Positions 1 to 12,840 of a DNA stretch of 64,000 nt are shown piece after piece. How positions within the stretch are numbered: the stretch's first letter is position 1; each line of letters opens with the position of its first letter. The notes beneath the pieces are model-generated. The model was given only the letters and a program-made list of their open reading frames with translations, had not been told where the DNA came from and did not search any database. The position numbers were made by a program, and so were the translations under genes. The stretch is from Phoronis australis (Eukaryota > Phoronida > Phoronidae). The stretch lies in the NCBI GenBank assembly GCA_002633005.1, contig NMRA01000370.1:64229-128228 (forward strand), in the 5' to 3' direction.

Positions 1-1347
1 AAAGCTGACAGGTTGGAAATTTTTGCTTAGTTGGTTATGTGTATAGGCACCCCTCTATAGAGGGCCCCATTTCGTAGAAGGATGACAAGGCCAGTCTTTG
101 GAGGGTCCTGTTTCTTAGAAAAAAGCAGTATTTACTCTCAGTGGTTACTGAGTTAAAAATATCTTTTGTTGTTTGCAAGTTATTCAGGGGCTTTTTGCCT
201 TACTTCTCCTCCAAAATTTCAATGTATTTGAACCTACAAGACTGACTGTGACATCAGTATATTATGGTGGTTTCAATTATCCCTGAGACAATGTGGGTTT
301 TGATAATGATCACTGGAGGTCAGATACATGTGCACATTGTACCAGACATGCCCAGGCCATGCACTGATCAGCTGGAACCATTTTTATGCTTTATTAATAT
401 ATAGTTAAAACCTGACTCGAGAGTCTAGCAGTGTGGCCCAGTGGGACAACCCACGACCTCGAGTAAAGAAAGAAGCACCTAGATCAAACTAGGCCACACT
501 GCCTCCTCTTTGTGAAAATATGTTAGAAGTTAAGATTCTTCAGGATACTTACTGGTGGTTTCTGTTCTATAAATTCGCACACTCTGGCAAAGTGGTTTTT
601 CATCAGTGTGGTTTCCTATTTATGTTCAAAATTTTGGAATTAATATTTATTTCAAAGGCCTATGCTGAGGGTGCTATGTATATGGGGGTAGGGCAATTGG
701 GCAATTAATACAAAATTGCCCCATTCAGAATTTCAGAGGGGGCTATGTGTATTAAGAGCTCTTGTGTGATATTTCACCAATTTATAATGGCGGGCAACTG
801 AAATTTTATGTCCTCGTTTTTTTCTCAATACGTATGATCGATTGCAAGAAAATAATGCTTTGTCATTCTCAAATTCTGTTCCATAGTTACTACCAACACA
901 CGATAGTTTGAAGAATTGCAATGTTAGTTGGCCTTTAAAAATGAAAAATGGTCAATTTGGCAATTATTTTTTTGCTGAAATTAGGGGTGTTTTCACTCAG
1001 CATGCAAGACACTCCTCAATTTTCTTTTCAAGCAAAGAATATAAAACACTGTTTGGATGCACCAGGGGACATTTTCGCCAACTTTTTAGTTTAGGTATCT
1101 CCATTATTTATTTTTGGCTCTTGCTAACTAAGACTGGTGATCTTAGTTCTCGATTTGCGTCCTGGGAAGTTTGCCAGGTCACCTTTGGTGAGTTGACTTA
1201 TTAAGACAAGTGTCGAACCCCAAGACCTGAACATTTTGGCACAAGACGAGTCACTCATGTTAGTGTATTCTCTCAGTCTTGTTTATTCTTGATTTCATAA
1301 TTTTGGCCATTTAACCGGTGTCATTATAAGTTCTTTGTTGGTTTCAG
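1..1347. other. Non-coding lead-in (intron of the first gene, plus a SINE)
   Basis: No exon can be supported here. The small open frames around 520-708 and 908-1204 are AT-rich and lack splice or homology support. Because the exon at 1348 begins with a splice acceptor (TTTCAG at 1342-1347), this stretch is most likely the last intron of a gene whose earlier exons are off the left edge. A tRNA-derived SINE copy occupies about 326-507. Confidence 0.55.
326..507 (-). mobile_element. tRNA-derived SINE, copy 1
   Basis: Read on the minus strand, the element starts with a tRNA-like head (GGCAGTGTGGCCTAGTTTGA, A-box-like). A body follows, containing the complement of AACCATTTTTATGCTTTA and of CACTGATCAGCTGGAACCA, and it ends near a GTCTGGTACA block. 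The same order of blocks recurs at 42650-42892 and 60618-60830. The B-box region is degenerate here, so this is probably an old, inactive copy. Confidence 0.7.
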
Positions 1348-2876
1348 ATCCTGTACCTAGTGATTTGGCCAAGAACGAGAGCTATCTGAACTTGAACGAA
1401 CTGGTCACCACGGAACAAATTGACACCTCCTTGACCATGGGCAAGACATCCATTTTGGACAGATTTACTGCAGGAAATAAGGAAGGTGACACATCTAAAA
1501 CCTGCCCCTCTTCATTTGACAGTTGTTCATTGGGCGAGGCAAGGAATGAAGCTGTGAATGGATATTTACAGAGTGCAGTGCCACCTGATGGTCTCATAGG
1601 TCCTGAGTTAGGTGTCGACAAGTCAGTATTTTTTGAAAATTGTCTCGACAGCTATTTGGGATCGGAAACGAGTTCACAGGAGATGCCCTCTGGTTGCAAA
1701 AATTTAAACCCAGCTACCGGTATTTCTGCTGCATACAGTTGTACAGCTCCAGCTGAAGCAGATGACAAATTACGCAGACTGAGTGTGGACAATATTGAAG
1801 AGCTGGACAGGAGTAGCATTCGAGGTGGTTGTGAAAATTCCAGTGTTGATGGTGAACGTGACCTCAGAAAGCCAGGGGTAATCTCAGCTGAGGAAGCTAC
1901 TAGTTGTACTAACAATCAAGACAGCATTTTCAGTTTTGTTGGAAACGGCAAGGAACGGGTTCGGATCCCAAAACTGACATTTTCAAAGACCAAAGTGAAG
2001 AACATTGAGACGTCTTATGACGGTATTATGCAAGATTATTTAACGATTTGCCGCAGTGGTGAATCACATAGTGCTATTGATAAGGCAGGTGGTGGTGTGA
2101 GTTATGGTGATCAATCTGCCGATGGTGATACAAAAGTTGCTGGCATGGACAGAGGTCAGTTGAAATGTTACGAAGTTGGACTCATTGAACAAGTGTCTGG
2201 CCTCTTGGAAAGTGTGTACATTGATTATTTGACGGTCTCCAGATTCTGTCACATGACGGGTCAATCTTCGGTTGCATGTCGACCCTTCCATTTTCTACAT
2301 CAGCGAGAGTCGTTGAGAGAATGTGATGTAGGACAACCAAAACCATTGTTTGAGAAGTCAACACAAACTGAAGCCGTTGGAGATTTGGGTTTACAGACAA
2401 TGGATTCTTGTGGAAAATCAGCAAACTTTGATTTGTCAAGTGGGAGACACTATGATTCAGGGTTGCTCATGACAACGGAATTGTCAAATCCAGGTAATGA
2501 TTCCTCCAGTGAAGATTTGGAGAGCGATAGCTGCTCAGATTTGACAGAATGTTCTGATAAGGATAGTGATGAGTGGAGTGAAACTGAACTTTCAGGTTTA
2601 GCTGGAACTCATGCTGGTTATTGTCCGGAATGTGACCCTCAGGATTGCCAGACTTATGAAAATAACCCAGACGACAGTTACTGTTTGCCGTCTCAGTCAT
2701 GCTGCTGTCATGGTAACGGTTGCGTAAACAACGACATGGGTCATGGGAATCAACCGTATGAGGACCATGGTGTGTGGGGTATCTACCCATGCTCGAGCAC
2801 GATGTACAGTGCATTGTGTCAAAGTTATTATACTCAAGCTATGTCCTGGCAAGGTTGGAAGTCGCACAAGTCATAA
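1348..2876 (+). CDS. Terminal coding exon of an unrecognised protein
   Basis: An acceptor TTTCAG precedes a 1,529-nt open stretch that enters in phase 1 and ends at TAA; the first exons are outside the window. It encodes about 509 residues and I do not recognise the family. The middle is Ser/Asp/Glu-rich and probably disordered. A strongly acidic patch (SSSEDLESDSCSDLTECSDK) comes before a Cys-rich stretch with CPEC, QDC and SCCCHGNGC. The last residues contain YSALCQSYYTQAMSWQGWKSH. The Y..QAM.W pattern recalls a motif near the N-terminus of SMN-complex protein Gemin8, but that is only a resemblance by eye. The long open frame, clear acceptor and ordinary codon use argue for a real gene. Confidence 0.65.
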
Positions 2877-3102
2877 GTTAAAGGACCGTTTTTGATGGTA
2901 CATTTTGTAAAAATACATAAGATCCTTGCTCATCTTGGAAAAAAATATTCCTTGCGTGAATTTTACACAATAGTGATGTAAACGATCCGGGAAGAGGCCC
3001 ACATCTTGGTTCTGGTGTCACTGTCAATGGGCAAACTCAGTGGCTGACTCGCTATCGAATAGTGTCCTGTGTCACTTACTCCTGTCTGCTAATGCACATA
3101 AA

Positions 3103-3108
3103 AATAAA
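3103..3108 (+). terminator. Possible polyadenylation signal of the first gene
   Basis: AATAAA lies about 230 bases past the TAA at 2876 and is the first canonical hexamer downstream on the plus strand. No transcript evidence is available. Confidence 0.35.
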
Positions 3109-5117
3109 TTTAGTAATTAGTGCCATGATTTGTCTGCTGTTATGGAGAGTCCTGGAGGTTGTAGAAATGAATACGGTAGCACTTGATAAGTCAGTTGTGC
3201 TCTTGTCAAGTTTTCACTTATCTTTGTCAAAGTTAGTGGTACTTGGTATAGTTTATGCGCTCCACCCTTCGTGGAAACCACAATAGCAGAGAAGGTCGGG
3301 TGAAAATATTTGGTTGGTAATGAAATCTTGTTTTAAGTTAGTCTGTGAGAACAAAAATTTTGTTTTAAATGATTTATTTTCCAGGTAAAGTTCTATATTC
3401 TATGGAATAACAGATAAAATTAATTATAGCTACTATGAATTGGCTTTCTGTCAAAATGCTGCTCACCCTTGCCATAGTAAAATTGGTCTCAGATTTAATA
3501 TTTCCAAAACTCGAAAGTCACCACTAATCTTAGTTGACACCAGGGGCTTTTTGACAGAGGGTTGGTTCATTGCAGCTTTAAATGCATAGGTTTGAAAAAA
3601 AATTGCTCCATCTCTGGTGATTTCCAAAATATGTAGTTGTGTAGTTTCAAGCTGTAGAAAACTTTGTGAAATGCATTTTACGAGACAGGAGCATAAATTG
3701 AACACAATAAATCTTAAACACAAATAAAAACAATAGCATTTATTGTGATAAACAAGTCAAATACATTCACCAGCAACATAATACCATAACGTAAACAAAA
3801 TTGCATTTCCCTTAACTCTTTATAATTACACGTAATGCTGCTTGTACATCCACCAAAGCACACAATTTATCAAGAGATAAACATTTCAGATTTTTTCATT
3901 AAGCATTATCTGCACGATAATCCACAAATGCTGAACACTTCCTCCCCAAAAAAAAAGGATTAAAAAACAACTGTAAGACATAGCGCTCCAATATTTGGTT
4001 TACAACAGGGTTGCATACCATAGACCCAGTTTCTTGCAAAAAAAGCAAGATCACGCGAGTTTAGGCGTTTTACGTCGACCTCAAAGAAGAGGACACCCAA
4101 TGATGATGATTTACGAGGATGCGTGACACTTTACCACCATAATTTATCAAAATGGCAGCCACTAAATAAAAGTGATTGGTCGGTGAGGTTGGAATGTTGA
4201 ATTATGGGATAGAATTCATGAATTCTGGGAGATAATTCATCGTTTCCGAGCCGTAGCTGATAATTTTCACCTTGCAAGCTAAAGTATGGGGTTTACATAA
4301 TGCAGCCTAGCCATTTGGCACTTAATGCTCCTGTTTTGTAACAAAGCTCGATCAGATAACCTATGAGCATAATGATGTGAGCCCAGGGTCTAGTTCCCAT
4401 TTCCACTTGCACGGTACGCCTGGAGTCAACTCATTAATTTGCTTTGTAATCGTGGAAATTTGAGTTGGGTCTAGACTTAGGAGATTGCGGTAATTTTCAC
4501 TTATTTAACACACAATATGGCCCACAAGAAAAATCTTATTTTATCAATTTCACCACAAGGTTAAAAATTAACAACATTTTAGTCTTCCACACAACCAGGG
4601 TTTACAGTTAGTAGATATAAAACACCATCAGGCAAAAATTCCATTATTTTCAGCAACGTATTAATCAGCTTTTCACAAATGGAAAAGCGGACATTTTGGC
4701 AATTTTTTTATGAAATAAGTGGAGATGTACCGTCAAACCTTAATATTTCATGCACACACGCTTTAAAAACTTCATTTTTATCCCACCCTGTAACTTCACA
4801 GGCAAAGAGTACCAGGTAACATCGGCGATCCTATAATCTCAACATCTTGTGCACAGTACAACAGCTTTACTTGTTTAGCATAGCTGTACGCTAAATATCG
4901 CTTACATTAATTTACATGGTTGAAAATCATAGTAATTTAAGTTTTGAAAAAAATTTCCCAGCCCAGAATTGTACTTGCATACTAATCTCCTTGGGGCCCC
5001 ATTTTTTCAAAAGGCATGCACCCGGTAACACCAGTCAGTTGTGGGCACATTATCGCAAACGTGACACTGCATTTTCTACTGGGGAAATATGCCAATAGTC
5101 AGATAGAACGAGTCCAC

Positions 5118-5175
5118 ATTCTGTGAACCAGTTTGATGCCCACTCTTCAGTGGAGAAAACTGGTTATCAAAATGC
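5118..5175. repeat. Short foldback repeat, copy 1
   Basis: GAACCAGTTT and AAACTGGTT face each other across a loop of about 25 bases containing CTTCAGTGGAG. The same arms and a similar loop occur at 28204-28263, inside GTF3C1, so this is a small dispersed foldback element. Confidence 0.55.
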
Positions 5176-5524
5176 AGGCACCTTACATCCAACTGTTACC
5201 AGAAATGTTGTAATTGTCACCATGGTATAAACTTTCCATATTTATACTTAACAGCAATTTCTGTGTGCCATGTTCACAAACTGGATAAACGAAGTTATAG
5301 GAAAATTTACCAACTAGTGATAACTGCTCTTACTCACACGTGGCACTGAAAATTGTAAACTGACTGCTACGTTTGAATGTTATCAGATTGGTTTTTCACG
5401 TGACACAATCCCCGCAACACATAATCTTAGACAACGTCATTAATTTTAAAGCAATCCAGACTGTTTCTAAAGCACCATGCCTCCATCTGAAGACGTTGAC
5501 AATATAACACCCAATTTTTAACTA

Positions 5525-6340
5525 ATCACAATATTTTCAAAACACCAAACTTTCTCAAAACCAAAATGATCATGACCCTCTACAGTGACCAAAAAACACG
5601 GAAAAGGCACGCCACAGCAAAAGGTGCCACTGACACTTATTGTGTATCACGTGACCTACGATCAGTTCACATGTCCGCATTCAATCAGTTGCAGTGAAGG
5701 CACCGACCTTGTCAGTAGAGTCACTACTACAGCCAAATTTACCAACCCCAAATTGTCAAAATTGGACCACTGCAGCTATGCTTCAAAACAGAATTCAGTA
5801 GAGCCCTCAATTTATTTATACAATAATACAGACATACAGTCCAACTCCCATAAGTCACACATGCACAAAGGTTGGATATTTACTCAACTCGTATAAAGAT
5901 AAAGTGCCGTAGTGCCATGGCTCAAGATTTTNATCACAATATTTTCAAAACACCAAACTTTCTCAAAACCAAAATGATCATGACCCTCTACAGTGACCAA
6001 AAAACACGGAAGAAGGCACGCCACAGCAAAAGGTGCCACTGACACTGATTGTGTATCACGTGACCTACGATCAGTTCACATGTCCGCATTCAATCAGTTG
6101 CAGTGAAGGCACCGACCTTGTCAGTAGAGTCACTACTACAGCCAAATTTACCAACCCCAAATTGTCAAAATTGGACCACTGCAGCTATGCTTCAAAACAG
6201 AATTCAGTAGAGCCCTCAATTTATTTATACAATAATACAGACATACAGTCCAACTCCCATAAGTCACACATGCACAAAGGTTGGATATTTACTCAACTCG
6301 TATAAAGATAAAGTGCCGTAGTGCCATGGCTCAAGATTTT
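5525..6340 (+). repeat. Direct duplication of ~408 bp flanking one N
   Basis: Bases 5525-5931 and 5933-6340 are almost identical. The differences I see are a one-base insertion in GGAAAAGG versus GGAAGAAGG and a single substitution in CACTTATT versus CACTGATT. The copies are separated only by the unknown base at 5932. That arrangement is typical of an assembly gap whose overlapping ends were not merged. The two open frames inside are copies of each other and show no coding signs. Confidence 0.85.
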
Positions 6341-8263
6341 GCACTCGGTCCTCGAGAAAAGTCGAATTTTGTCAAGCATAAAGATCTCTCGGTCAGGTTG
6401 GACGTAGACACGTAACCTTCCCGTTCTATTTACAGTTTGGGCCTGGCTTACTTGTTTCGCATAACATAAACAAAAAGGTTCAAAACAAACAGATGAACAT
6501 ATTCATCTCCCATTTCATGGCAGATGACAGCTAAATACTCGGGGGGACACCAGTTCAGCCCAAGCATGGCATTGTTACTGGAGCTCCAACTGCTTTGATT
6601 TCTGGTCTCTCCTCTCACAATGTTTTTCAAAGTGTACCTGTACAGTCTGTTCTCTACCTGTGTCACCTGATTGGAATATTGTGAACTTTTGTCTTTGGTC
6701 TTGAGAATGGTTTAGAGACAATAAAGCGAAAAATCGATCAATAAGTCGTGATTTTAAACTTCGTATTCATAATTTGGCCAAGAACAAATGTGATGGCATT
6801 AACAATGCATTGCAATTTCCCCGGATTTCAAATACTTTGCAGGTGGAAGAGGTCAAATTTCTACGTGCAATGACAATGCGAGCTTTTACAAACCAGAGAT
6901 GACTGATTCGATAAGAACTGTGAAATTTTATCAACCGCAGTTCTTCACTTATTTAGCACACAATATGACCAAGTGAAATTCGACTTGATCAAATTGCTCC
7001 CCAACAGGTGTCCCTGAACCCCTATGGATTACCAGACATCCAGTTTGCCCACAGTTTAAAACTAATGACTCTAACAAATTCAACAATAAAACCTTTGAGC
7101 CCTGTTCCTCACACTCACCAATGCTAACCTCTTCCTGCAAAATCAAAGTTCTCCTAATGTTGATCACAGACCAGTGTACCATATGTAAAATATACATATC
7201 TGTACATAAATTCGAGTTCTAGTACCCAAGTATGTATCATTACAAAAATACGAGGAAAGAACACACTGGATCACCCAACTGTTAGTAACTAACGCATAAC
7301 TAACGCATGATGAGTCCATAGTTGAAACGGAAGAAGAGGACTTGAGGTTTTTTATTAAACATTCAAGAATTTTGTTATTGCTTGTAAATTTGAATTGAAA
7401 ATCACTTAAGTCGCAGCTATGGACCACAGTATAAGCTGTCTTTCACTTTTTAAAATTATCGAGACATGAGACCACTTCTATCAATATTCACTGACATCCA
7501 ACCTGAAGTGATAGAAATGACTTCTGTGGTCAATGAATTGTTTAGTTACACTTTGTTCGACTTAGATATCTCCAGCAAACAACGTAGCATTACAATCAAA
7601 ATGCCGAAATTTGGGATAGGACTTGTGTTGTTTGAAGAAAACACAAACTTCTTGAGATGGGAAGTAACTTTTGATGCATTATTTTCACAAACAGCCAGTT
7701 GGGCAGAAGAGATTGACTACTGTAAATGATAAGTTGCGAAAAGCAACTTTTCTACATCCGCTCGTGACTTCCAAACTGATGGCTCACTGTTCTTGTTAAG
7801 TGAAATGCACGTCAAACTCCCAAATGCTTGCCAGATTTTAGAAGATGAAGATCATGGTTGGTATACGGCTTAGTGTCAGTTGTGGAAGTGAACGTACGTT
7901 CAATCTACATCTTTGTATGGAAAACACATCGATAAGTCTGCTGTCTTGTCACCAACGGTCGTAGTCGGACATTTTCCAACTCGTGTCAGTTTGTAACGCA
8001 TACTGAGTATTCTCAAAATATATTGTACTTCTGAATCAATGAAATGAAATTCCTTATTTCAAAGTTGTAAGAAACTAGACAAGTACACACGTCAAATGTA
8101 CTTTCTTAAAAAGGCTGCTTTTAAATGTCCCATCCCTCCTCTAAAATGTACCAATTCTTTGAAAACTGGAAAATCTGGTGAACAGAATACTCCAAAACAA
8201 TTTTCATGGTACACAGGTCCATGAGCATAATATTCATTCGAATCAATAGGAAAACAAAAACAT

Positions 8264-8355
8264 CAAGGGTTGCTACAGCACAGGTTCAAGGGTTGCTACA
8301 GCACAGGTACAAGGGTTGCTACAGCACAGGTACAAGGGTTGCTACAGCACAGGTA
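8264..8355. repeat. Minisatellite, 23-bp unit x4
   Basis: Four head-to-tail units of CAAGGGTTGCTACAGCACAG plus GTA, starting at 8264, 8287, 8310 and 8333. The units are nearly identical (one T/A difference), so the array is recent. It lies downstream of the TMEM115 coding end. Confidence 0.9.
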
Positions 8356-8774
8356 CCTTGTATGAGGACTGGCCCTCATTACAAGTTCATTGCCCAGCTG
8401 GACAGCATTCTATCTTACATAATTAACATAAATTATGTAGCCAACTAAATGAGAAATGAAAATGATAGAGTTTGAGAAATCCATTATTTCGCATTTAACT
8501 AAATGCAACATCCTGGGTTGAAACAAACCTTCAATTCATGTGGCCTTATAATACTTCTAGTCATGAACAAAACTTTGTCAGATCAACATATTTCTGCAGA
8601 CCAGCATCCTCTAGAGTGGATTTTTGGTACCTCGCAACTTTCTCCAGAGAGAGAGCATCATCAAACAATCTAACACCTGAACTTTCGTGAGCAGATTTTC
8701 CATCAATCAGACCTACACTCAGTCTATTTAATAGCCAACCCATTCAACACCATTCCTTTGATTTAACAGAAAAT

Positions 8775-11700
8775 CTAACCATTACTACCATTCTCGCCTT
8801 GCGATGTGTTCTTGAAATCTGGCACGGGAAGTTTTGTAGCGGCAGCGGGAGAAGGGGTTTCCTCCTTAATTTTACTGAAGACTGGCACCGGCTGTGGTAC
8901 GTCGGCCGATGTCGGCGTAGCGACGGGTGTAGCGGGGGAAGACGGTGGATCGTCTAAGGCCGGCCAGCTGGCTGGCTCTGTCTTGGTCAGCCGCTCGTTA
9001 AGAGCTTTCAGCGCCAGTTGCCTGGGATACATTGGAAAAGGGATGAAGAGAAATCAGTAAACTGAGGTAGATAAATAAATGTTCCTACACAATTTTCTGC
9101 ATTATTCCTAACCAAAGCACTTTGCAGTTCAGAAACATTGCTACATTCATACGGTCTCCAATTGTTGACAAATTCATCTTGGGACTATAACATATGTACA
9201 AACAAGATCACACTTAAGTTTAAAGAAAAAAGCCTGGCTAGAGAACCTTTGGAGAAGAGAAAAATTGGACTCTATGCATGTTTTCAAATACAACAAAGTA
9301 TACCAAACAGACTGTCAGAATGGCCCAAGGTAACAATCCCAATAATTGTTTGAACATACCAGTAGCTTAATTTTGTAGCCAAAATATGTATGAGGTAAAA
9401 TATCACGAATTTAAGACAGAAATAATTGCCAAATTTAATTTGTGTTTTCATTGTTTTCATTTTTAAGGCATCTGGCATTCCTGTAAATGCTTTAATTTCT
9501 CAAAACATTGCCTGATAAGCTATTGAGGAGCACTTGAAATAATACAGTGTTTCAATTTGTTGGTACTTTTTAATAAAAAAATGAAAAAGAAAAGTTATCT
9601 TGTCTGCCATATCGTTCCCAAAACATAGCGAGATTTTACCGTAGCTATTTGATGAAAACACTGTATTTCATAAATTGATCAGTTTAACAACAATGGCATG
9701 CATTACACTGTACCGACAGATGCACAGGAGATGAAGAAGTTAGACTTTCTTACTCTAAAAGCGCTACCCGTTGGGGGGAGTGGCCCTGTGACAGAACGAT
9801 GCTTGCCACACTGTGGGGCATCAGTATGCAACATCAGTTTGAAATGAATCGTGAAAGTAAAGTGAATCGCTTTTTTGTTTTTTTAATGCATAGTAAATTT
9901 CACTTAAGTGTCTTGAATGCACCCACTTAGAATATGCATGCTCTTCCAGCAAACACAAATCACAAAACCAGCTCCCAATAGGTGGAGCAGTATTCCTGTA
10001 CATTTCTAACCACCAACCACTTGGAATGCCTCAATGTTATTTTCTAATCAATGGCAATGTCCGCAGGTTACACAAATCAGTGAGAAACCATATTGCACAA
10101 CCTTTTCACAGTGCTAATACTCAAAGTACTAGGAGAGAGTGCAAAACCAGAGACAATTCTGTTTACGAAATCAAAGAATCGCATGTTTCTCCAGATGTGA
10201 ACTATAAAACTTTTGATAGTTTAAATTAAAAATGTGGGTTCACTCACTTCCTTCTTTCAGCATCCTGACGATCAGTGCCAGGAAGACTGACTGTGATTGT
10301 CGTCGGGGAACTGACATCGTAGCGTCGCTGCGGCTTCTTGCAAACTTTGATCTTTACCAAGATCTCAAACACGGTGTTGCACAACACCGCTACAAATGGT
10401 TCAATCTTTCCTGGGAAGAAACTGAAAGATATATGCCAAATGGGTTTACTTTAATGAATTTTTTCTGTACTTAAGCAAAACCCCTACATAACTACATGGA
10501 CTTGGTAATTATTTAGTCATAATCCACAGTATAAACTGGTGTGTTGCAAACTGGACTTCAAAAGTCGAGAGGCAGAGAGATTACTCTTAACTCAAGAAAC
10601 ACTGACAAGAATTCAAAAGCTAGACATAAATTTTCCCTATTATTTTAAATATGAGACTGATAGCTGTCAATACTCTAAGTCACAATAACTTAAACTATGG
10701 TTTTAAAGGTCCACCATCTTTGAAAAATGTTGTTTTTTGTTTTTAATATGGCATTAACATTCTCAATTATATATGACAAAAGGAGTCTAGAGTTCATTGC
10801 TTGTTTCAATGGAAAGATTAGCCACACCTAACTTGATTTATGACAGAAGTTTGCGATTTATAGAAGTTCTACATTTTCTCCATGGCCAGTCAATTTCGGC
10901 CTAAGTTTGGTTACCATACTCAAATGGTGAATTTTGTGTAGCTGGTTTACAAAATGTCCTGACTGACAAACTTCAACACTGTGGGACAAATGTCCAGGAC
11001 TTAGATAAAACAGCAAAGTTGCGACAGCGTCACCAACACAAACTCTTCTACCAATGCACTATCCCGGACAAATACAGTACAAACTAGACACCGTCTCTAG
11101 CTGGCCCCAGTAAAGACGGAAGCTTTTCAGCGAGTTATGCCGCACAATGATTGAAACATCACAGTCACGTTGTTATATGTACCAACCACGCATAGAAGGT
11201 AACCTTAGGAGGCGATCGATGTCTTCAATTCCTTCCATCTCATACAAATACTCCCATTATCGAACTTTTTCTTCAAGCAGTCATTCGTTCAGTTGACTAA
11301 ATCGACAACTGGCCATTTTTACACTGCACACACTCCTATTTTTACTGCGCCACCAGGAGCACGTGCAGTGTTAAAAATGGTCAATTACGGATTTGGGCAA
11401 CTGAACAAAGGACTGCTCGAAGAAAAATTTTGATTATGGGAGTATTTGTTCGAGTTGGAAGGAATTAAGGACATCAACAGCCTCCTAAGGTGACCCTCTA
11501 TGCAAAAAAAGGTGCTTATAACAACATGACTTTGATGTTTCAATCAATGTGAGTGATACTTTGACGAAAAGGTTCTGCAGTATGAAGCTCCTGTAGGACC
11601 TTCATCATCTACTGGGGCCAGCTAAAGACGGTGGCCACTGTCTTAAGAACAAATTAGGTCAGTAAAATTATGATGCCACTACCATACTGAACGGTTATAC

Positions 11701-12410
11701 CTGGCAAATGTGAAATTGTCAGCCATATCACCACGGTCACCGTTTCCATGTTTCTGATAAAACCTGAGATAGACCCAGCTGATCAGTATGCCAAATCCAA
11801 ACATAATAGGGTAAGGCTTGTTTAAAATACCAGCAATTCGCAGCAGTATTGACAAAATAAACATGAATAGAGGAATGTGCTTGTTCCTTAGCTTCCCAAA
11901 CGGCAACATGATGAGTCCATGATCAGGCATAATCTGTTTAACTGCCACGCAAAATGCAGCAATGTACCCAGCCAGGCCATAAATTCGAGTTTCAAATAAA
12001 TAATCATCCTCTTTCGTTAACAAAAACACAAATAAATATGTCATTGTCGTGAAAATTGCCACCTCAAAATTGACGAGAGTATAGAACAGCAGCATTTCCT
12101 TTGCACCCCATAACGGCTCTAGAAGTTTTCCAGCTAAAATGACAACACTCAAGTCGATAATGACGATCACAAGATGCGACTGCACAAAACTGAACGTCAA
12201 CAAAGTCCAGACCCAAAAATTAGGCGGAAGAGTGAGTCCTGGTATTACGCATATGTGCTTCACGACAGTTTCACTGAATGAGAGAAAGTAGCCTGTTATC
12301 ACAGCTGCACAAAGAAACTTCACAACAACGCTAGAATTTCCAAAGGCAGCAGCAATCTGCTGCTTTATGTAAGGCACATTCCTCTGTAAAACATTACTCG
12401 CCATTTTCAC
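8775..12410 (-). CDS. TMEM115: Transmembrane protein 115 (TMEM115)
   Basis: A Golgi multi-pass protein, rhomboid-like but without protease residues, linked in other animals to the COG tethering complex and Golgi-to-ER transport. Three coding exons on the minus strand: 11701-12410, 10248-10421 and 8775-9021 (710+174+247 nt, 376 residues plus stop; human about 351). Introns have GT-AG ends and phases agree. Exon 1 carries the hydrophobic segments and ends at the family signature SWVYLRFYQKH...DRGDMADNFTFA. Exon 2 begins FFPGKIEPFVAVL and contains RYDVSSPTTITVSLPGTD. Exon 3 begins QLALKALNERL and ends in a variable Pro/Ser/Ala tail. The start is the first ATG (MKMASNV); an in-frame ATG two codons later is equally plausible. 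It is divergent from GTF3C1. Confidence 0.95.
9022..10247 (-). other. TMEM115 intron 2
   Basis: The intron runs from donor GTGAGTG (complement of 10241-10247) to an acceptor ending CCCAG just before 9021. It is AT-rich and contains no exon, tRNA-like block or repeat that I can identify. Confidence 0.8.
11083..11645. mobile_element. Long foldback (palindromic) element in TMEM115 intron 1
   Basis: The left arm (about 11083-11337) and right arm (about 11352-11645) are reverse complements of roughly 85-90% identity by eye. Matching blocks include AGCTGGCCCCAGTA / TACTGGGGCCAGCT at the outer ends and AAATACTCCCAT / ATGGGAGTATTT further in. Near the centre CACTGCAC pairs with GTGCAGTG. Almost the whole element folds back, with a loop of about 15 bases near 11337-11352. 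No open frame is present. This looks like a non-autonomous DNA transposon with very long inverted repeats. Confidence 0.8.
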
Positions 12411-12418
12411 TACAACCT

Positions 12419-12431
12419 GGAAGTGACGTCA
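12419..12431 (+). promoter_or_regulatory. ETS/CRE-like composite site in a divergent promoter
   Basis: GGAAGTGACGTCA contains the full CRE palindrome TGACGTCA (12424-12431) directly joined to a GGAAGT ETS core. It sits 9 bases upstream of the TMEM115 start codon. Such fused ETS-CRE sites are known from TATA-less, often bidirectional housekeeping promoters in animals. The regulatory role here is inferred from sequence and position. Confidence 0.5.
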
Positions 12432-12840
12432 GATAGAGATTGATCTTGTAAAGTACATGAAACATATTCAAATTAAGTATAAGTTTATAAGAAAATTTGT
12501 TGCCCATATTCAACATGAAATAATATGATATAAAATAATGCAACAAAATGATATTTAATTGTTTTTCCTTTTACGTAATGAAAAATGTATGTGTACACGA
12601 ATTTGACGATTTTAGCACGAAGATTGACCTTCATGCTTGTCTTATGTGGGAGAAAATCTGAAATTTTCTGAGGTTTGTAGCTAAAAGTTTTGTTATGCGG
12701 GTAAGATATCCCACGCGAATGCTGCATATAGCATTTTTAAGAACCTAAAGACAAATATAGTGCCATTAAAAAGCACGTTAGGCCCGCCTGTTCATATTAT
12801 AGGAGTAAAATTGGCGCCTGGCCATCGTAGAGGTTCTAGC

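Larger units (their letters stand above)
2877..8774. other. Intergenic region between two converging genes
   Basis: This 5.9-kb AT-rich stretch lies between the plus-strand gene ending at 2876 and the minus-strand TMEM115 ending at 8775, so it should contain both 3' UTRs. I see no supported coding exon. It contains a short foldback at 5118-5175, the duplication at 5525-6340 and a minisatellite at 8264-8355. The minus-strand frame 8561-8743, immediately after the TMEM115 stop, has no recognisable homology or acceptor. Confidence 0.6.

Noticed and set aside
5585-6305. Two near-identical small proteins in tandem
   Set aside because: They are the two halves of the duplicated block around the N at 5932, with no coding signs.
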